From: Macrostomum hystrix
Lineage: Eukaryota > Platyhelminthes > Macrostomidae
DNA length: 64,000 nt
Reading direction: 5' to 3'
Assembly: GCA_950097015.1 (NCBI GenBank)
Contig: CATNEN010000034.1
Span: forward strand, 758,501 to 822,500
Position 1 is the stretch's first letter. Each line of letters starts with the position of its first letter. The notes beneath the pieces were generated by a model, which was not told where the DNA came from, did not search any database, and saw nothing but the letters and a program-made list of their open reading frames with translations. Below, piece after piece: positions 59,447-64,000 of the stretch. Both the position numbers and the translations under genes were made by a program.

Positions 59447-61022
59447 CGGCCCAGCAATGAGACTGGAGAGAGCAACAACACCTGCACATCTACATTTCTG
59501 CTCGGCGAAAGTAGACTCTATATTCAATTATAACAAAGTCGACAGACCCAGTGAAGTAGAAAACTTATTTTGTGTAACATTGGTTAAGCACGCGGTAATG
59601 GAAACTCAATAATTTTTATTATCACAAAAATCGTTTGAATATTTTTAGTAAACGCCAACAATTTCTAGATTGAGTACATAATTATATATATACTGTTATA
59701 CTATTTATTTTCTATTATCAGCAAAATAATAAGAAAACTTGGAAAAGTATATGTTTTAATTATTAATAATTTTAAACAAATCTAAAAATGAACTTTACAG
59801 TATTATAACAACGATTATGATGTACAAAAAGTACAACAAACTATCGTGTTCAATCTTAGAATATTAATCTTACTCTCGTGTTTTAAAAGATGTAAACCAT
59901 AAAATATTATGCACTGTAAACTCCCCATTTGCACTTATACAGATTTATCGTGATAACAATAAGCTATTATCTTGCTGAACTAAATATTCATTCGTGCACC
60001 ATTTGTTGTGTGATTTTTATTTAAAACCAAAAAGCACGAATTGAAAATAGTCAGTTAGTGAAGTCGTGGCCTCTTCAGCATGCACTTTTAGTAGCTAGAG
60101 AAGCACCGTTGGACTTTCTGCTTATTGCCATGTCAGCACCCACTGCCCTAATAGCGAGTCGGTATTTTGATAAGTAATCTTTCAACTCTTTTCTGGTATT
60201 TTTTCCTTTCTACTGCACATTGTTATCGCAGCTGTAATACATTTTTTTCTGTGATTCTGAATTTTTATGTTGTTTATAACCAATTGCAATAAGGACTTCT
60301 GAAACTAACATCTCGACTTTGTAAGTTGCCCCTGTATTAAATCATGTTGTTTTTTATATCTAAAAGTCCCTATGCTAGTTTTTGACGTCCTTTTAGTTCT
60401 GAGCATAATTAATCGATCGATTTTCATATATTTACAGTCTAAATCGCATTATTGCACTCTATGGTCTATAGTCTGTATTTAACATGCGATAACTATCTTA
60501 TCGACTATTGTTATGATCTAGATTCTAGAATCTATAAAAGTGCACAATGAGGATTATCTTGATTTATGTCCTTGACGGTCGAGCTGACCCGAAAATTCTA
60601 GGATGTCCAAGCAGACCAAAAACCCAATTGGCGCCAATTTTACACAGTTGTCCTTCACTGTATATTTTGTTTTTTTCTTACTGTCTCCTGTTCTAAGAAA
60701 TCCGAAATTGTTGTTTTAGACAGTTTTCACAAAAAACATCACTTGAGTTTTTTTCGAGCTAAAAATAACATCCGCCTCACTAAGCGCCCACCCCAAAGTT
60801 GCTGCACATCTTGCTCTTAAGAGCTTTCTATGTATTGTTTTCTTTTTTCTTGTCCCAGATCGACTAATGAAAGCACCCCGGCTGTTAATCGTACTCTCAC
60901 AAAAAATAAACTCTAGTAGCCACGAGACCGTCATTCTATCCGATATATCTATCGATGGAATCTGATTTACTTACTAAGTTTTCGAAGACAACAAAAACAA
61001 GAAGACAACAACAACAATGATG
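59447..61022. other. Downstream flank of the LRR-Ig gene
   Basis: Strongly AT-rich (3' UTR and intergenic). The first AATAAA I noticed is far away, near 60905. No gene recognised. Confidence 0.45.
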
Positions 61023-61435
61023 GAAGAGTGGGGAGAATGAGAAAATTTGAGTGGGACGAGAATGGGGGAGGGGGAGAATGGGAGAATTGGGGAGGGGGAA
61101 GAATGGGAAAGGGGAGAGAATGGGAGTGGGGAGAGAATGGGGAGGGGGAGAATGGGGAATTGGGAAGAATGGGAAGAATAAGAGAGATGGGAGAATGGGG
61201 AAGGGGAAGAATGGGAAGAATGAGAGAGAGGGAAGAATGGGGGGAGGGGGAGAATGGGGGAGGGGGAGAATGGGGGAGGGGGAGAATGGGGGAGGGGAGA
61301 GAATGGGGTAGGGAGAAAATGGTGGAGGGGAGAGAATGGGGGAGGGGGGAGAATGTGAAGAGGGAAGAACGGGAGAATGGAAGAAAGCGAGAGGGGGAGA
61401 ACGAGAGTATCGGAAGAATTAGGAAATGGAAGAAT
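61023..61435. repeat. Degenerate G-rich purine minisatellite
   Basis: Irregular units based on gagaatgggggaggggga and gagaatggggagggggag. The plus strand is almost pure purine over 400 bp, with repeated runs of four to seven G. It is strand-asymmetric and suited to G-quadruplex or triplex formation (inference from sequence). Confidence 0.9.
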
Positions 61436-62050
61436 AGGACAAGGTTCCAAAAAAACAGTTGCTTTTTAGTGCAAAGATTGTGTTGCAATCCAATGTCAAT
61501 TTTCGTGAATCTATTCCCGATGATCCGCAGTGACGTTAATCCGTTCATTATTTTGTTCTATTGATCCAATTCGAGAATAATACTAAACAATTGGAACCAC
61601 TTGTTGCTCAGAAGTTCCCATGTGGGATGCGATCCCACATCTTGCGCCAGTTTATAGAAGATTTACCTACCTAATTTTCCTGTGGGATTAGGCAACAGCT
61701 TGTCGCCTAAATCTCGGCCCCGTCACAAATCCCAATCATCTTAATCCCACCCTTGGCTGTCACCTGTTCCCATAAACAGGCAACAGCTGTTGGCTACGGT
61801 CAGCAGAAAATCTGATCATATAAAAACATGGCGATTCAGAGATGAGTCTCAATTGAGCACGTCCGAGTGTTTTTGACTATTATTGTTTGACTATTTAGGA
61901 ATTTTCGATCAACTGTTGATTGCGAGCAGTCTGCTCAAGGTAAAACTTTATAGCTGAATACTTCGATTCCTAAAAATTATACGCAATCACCATAACACCG
62001 TCCGCATCGTTGCCTAGCAACCAAAGCCCAGCTGTCCACAGAGAAGAACT
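61436..62050. other. Upstream region of the C-type-lectin-like gene
   Basis: Mixed composition, probably promoter and 5' UTR toward the right end. No motif I can defend. Confidence 0.4.
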
Positions 62051-63134
62051 ATGCCGTATCAGCTGCAGCCGTCACTGCTGCGGCTGCTGCTGCCGTTGCT
62101 GCTTTTGGCATTGACTGATAGCCAGGCCGGCGCCATTGTGACCTCGGCCCCAGGTCAGATGAGTCTTTGCAGCGGCTCCAGTCGCTACCAGTGCGTACAG
62201 TCCTGCTACGATAGCGGCCAGAGGCTGGTCACAATCAAGGACCTGGACACTAACAATCGGGTCAAGGCGTTCCTGCTGGGAAAGAGGGTCGACAAGGCCT
62301 ACGTTGGCATGGACGACCAGGCGCGAGAGGGTGAGAGATTGAGGATCGGGAACAGCGATGGATGAGGATCGGGAACAGCGGTGGATGAGGATCGGGAACA
62401 GCGGTGGATGAGGATCGGGAACAGCGGTGGATGAGGATTGGAATTAGGGGTAGATGAGGATTGGGAATTAAGGGTAGATGAGGATCGGGAATTTGGGGTA
62501 GATGAGGATTGGGAACCGGGAAGGCAGATGAGGATTGGGAAAAGGGAGGGCAGATGAGGATTGGGAACAGGGAGGGCAGATGAGGATTGGGAACAGGGAG
62601 GGCAGATGAGGATTGGGAACAGGGAGGGCAGATGAGGATTGGGAACAGGGAGGGCAGATGAGGATTGAGAACAGGGAGGGCAGATGAGGATTGGGAACAG
62701 GGAGGGCAGATGAGGATTGGGAACAGGGAGGGCAGATGAGGATTGGGAACAGGGAGGGCAGATGAGGATTGGGAACAGGGAGGGCAGATGAGGATTGGGA
62801 ACAGGGAGGGCAGATGAGGGTTGGGAACAGGGAGGGCAGATGAGGGCCAGCGGTAGAGCATGCACAGAAGCTGGTAGGCCCTAAATTCTGCTCCGCGGCA
62901 CCCGCAGGCTACTTCCAGCGCACGGACGGCAGTGTCTACGTGAAGGACGATTTCAATAGGTGGGCCAGCGCCACAGGCGGTCCCGAGCAGCTAAACGAAG
63001 GTGACGACTGCGTGACCGTCGACAGCGATGGTAACTGGCGCGTTGAGTCCTGCAGCCTGCAGCTGCCATCGGTCTGTGAAGGTGAGCACATGTTCGCTTT
63101 TCCTTCCCTGAGATATAATAAAATGAATATATAG
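62051..63134 (+). CDS. Secreted C-type-lectin-like domain protein
   Basis: Exon 1 (62051-62330) joins exon 2 (from 62908) in phase 1 across a 577-bp intron (gagg|gtgaga ... cccgcag|gctact). Residues 1-26 are a Leu-rich signal peptide (LLRLLLPLLLLALTDSQAGA). The C-type-lectin-like fold spans about 38-150. Landmarks are LCSGSSRYQCVQSCYDSGQR (first cysteines), KAYVGMDDQAREGGYFQRTDGS, FNRWASATGGPEQ, EGDDCVTVDSDGNWRVESC and LQLPSVCE. The WND and EPN/QPD sugar-binding triplets are not clearly present: around the expected site I read GGPEQLNEGDD and DGNWRV, so carbohydrate binding is uncertain. After CE a good donor (gtgagc, 63082) is followed in frame by TAG at 63132 and an overlapping AATAAA (63117-63122). 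The protein may thus end at about 168 aa there or continue in an exon I could not find. Confidence 0.8.
62335..62845. repeat. 26-bp minisatellite in the lectin-like gene intron
   Basis: About 20 units, mainly 26 bp: gatgaggattgggaacaggg followed by agggca. The first units, next to the donor, are shorter 20-bp forms (gatgaggatcgggaacagcg type). It starts within about 10 bp of the donor. Minus-strand open frames of about 190 codons are artefacts. Confidence 0.95.
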
Positions 63135-64000
63135 AGAGAACCCAGCGATTTGCGAACGTGAGCACGCGAGGCAGCTCTGGTGAGTCAACTTCTTGCATTT
63201 TTTGCTTCTTTTAATTGTTTTCCGAACGAATCCACGCCAGCAAAGTAGAAATTTCAGGATTTTTAAGGCGCCTATCTGAACTACAAGTTTTGACAAGTAC
63301 TATAATTTCGGTCTGACTGTTGACACCAAGCGGCCTACTAAAGCCAGTAGTCTGTAACGATTAATAATGCTGCAGTACTGTTGAATTTTTCTAGCAAGAG
63401 AAAAACTGATTTCTTCTTGTAACGTAACCATTTTATTGTACTGATAAGTAGTTTATCTCGTAGTTAATGTGCATTTCTTTAGCTTTTTCCAACAAAGCTG
63501 TGAAAATGAGTATTCATTGATTAAATAAAACACGATATCAACACAAGACTATTTGTTTTGAATTCAAAATCATTTACTGAGAGGTAATTATACCATATAT
63601 CGAAAACGCAATGACACATTTTAATGGGCTCGACACAGTTCTAACCGATTTGGTAGATATTGGGAATAGACAGTCAGGGAAATCCAGGTTCAGGAAGCCG
63701 ATTAATCTGCAAGGGGAGGAAGAGCAGAAGGGGAGATGACAAGAAGGGGAGATGACAAGAAGGGGAGGAGAAGAAGCGGAGAGGAGAAGATGGGGAAATG
63801 AGAAGATGGGGAGATGCGAAGAAGGGGCAATGAGAAGAAGGGGAGAGGAGAAGGGGAGAGAAAATAGCAGTGGTTTTCCGATACGTTAGAAAAAGTGCGT
63901 AAAAAGCTTTTCTCAACACATGGCCCACCGTGCTTTAAAATTATAAAGCACGTAAAGTGCTTTAAAATTTACAGCTTCCATCCATCGACACTTGATTGTT
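63135..64000. other. Right flank; purine-rich repeat
   Basis: AT-rich DNA to about 63700. A degenerate 15-16 bp purine repeat (agaaggggagatgac) lies at 63715-63870, and a short hairpin (gtgcttt...aaagcac) at about 63930-63951. No further lectin exon recognised. Confidence 0.5.

Overview
This is an animal (metazoan) nuclear genome window. Genes are spliced with GT-AG introns. Protein-coding exons are GC-rich and sit in AT-rich DNA. I recognise a FAM221A-like protein, a small transmembrane cadherin, a rhodopsin-type GPCR, the trafficking factor MON1, an LRR-Ig transmembrane receptor and a C-type-lectin-like secreted protein. Stops TAA, TAG and TGA are all used, which fits the standard code. Very short introns (about 70 bp) next to large repeat-filled introns, and the extreme minisatellite load, make a free-living flatworm such as Macrostomum my best guess. 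That is inference, not something the sequence proves.

Layout: 0-6 kb holds minisatellites and two tRNA-derived SINE-like copies. FAM221A-like lies at 6.4-7.4 kb (+). A 2.3-kb array of a 15-16 bp unit follows at 7.8-10.1 kb. An intronless cadherin is at 11.1-13.3 kb (+). Arrays fill 14.3-19.6 kb, including a 33-bp array with a 554-bp higher-order period. A GPCR is at 20.3-21.7 kb (+). From 22.9 to 36.9 kb I see no convincing gene and a chain of arrays. MON1 is at 37.3-41.9 kb (-), four exons, with a minisatellite in each of its three introns. Two oppositely oriented MITEs (42.2-42.9 kb) precede a full-length hAT element at 43.69-47.50 kb with matching terminal repeats and a perfect 8-bp target duplication. 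Its transposase frame is broken by two TGA codons. The LRR-Ig receptor spans 50.1-59.4 kb (+); its first intron (6.3 kb) holds five different minisatellites. A C-type-lectin-like gene starts at 62.05 kb (+) and also carries a minisatellite in its intron.

I found no operon or pathway linking these genes; they look like unrelated single-copy genes. The distinctive feature is the repeat landscape. By adding up the boundaries below, about 30 different tandem arrays cover roughly 22 kb, about a third of the window. Several have higher-order periods, and several lie in introns and carry splice-site-like words in each unit. Many very long open frames occur inside these arrays; I treat them as repeat artefacts.
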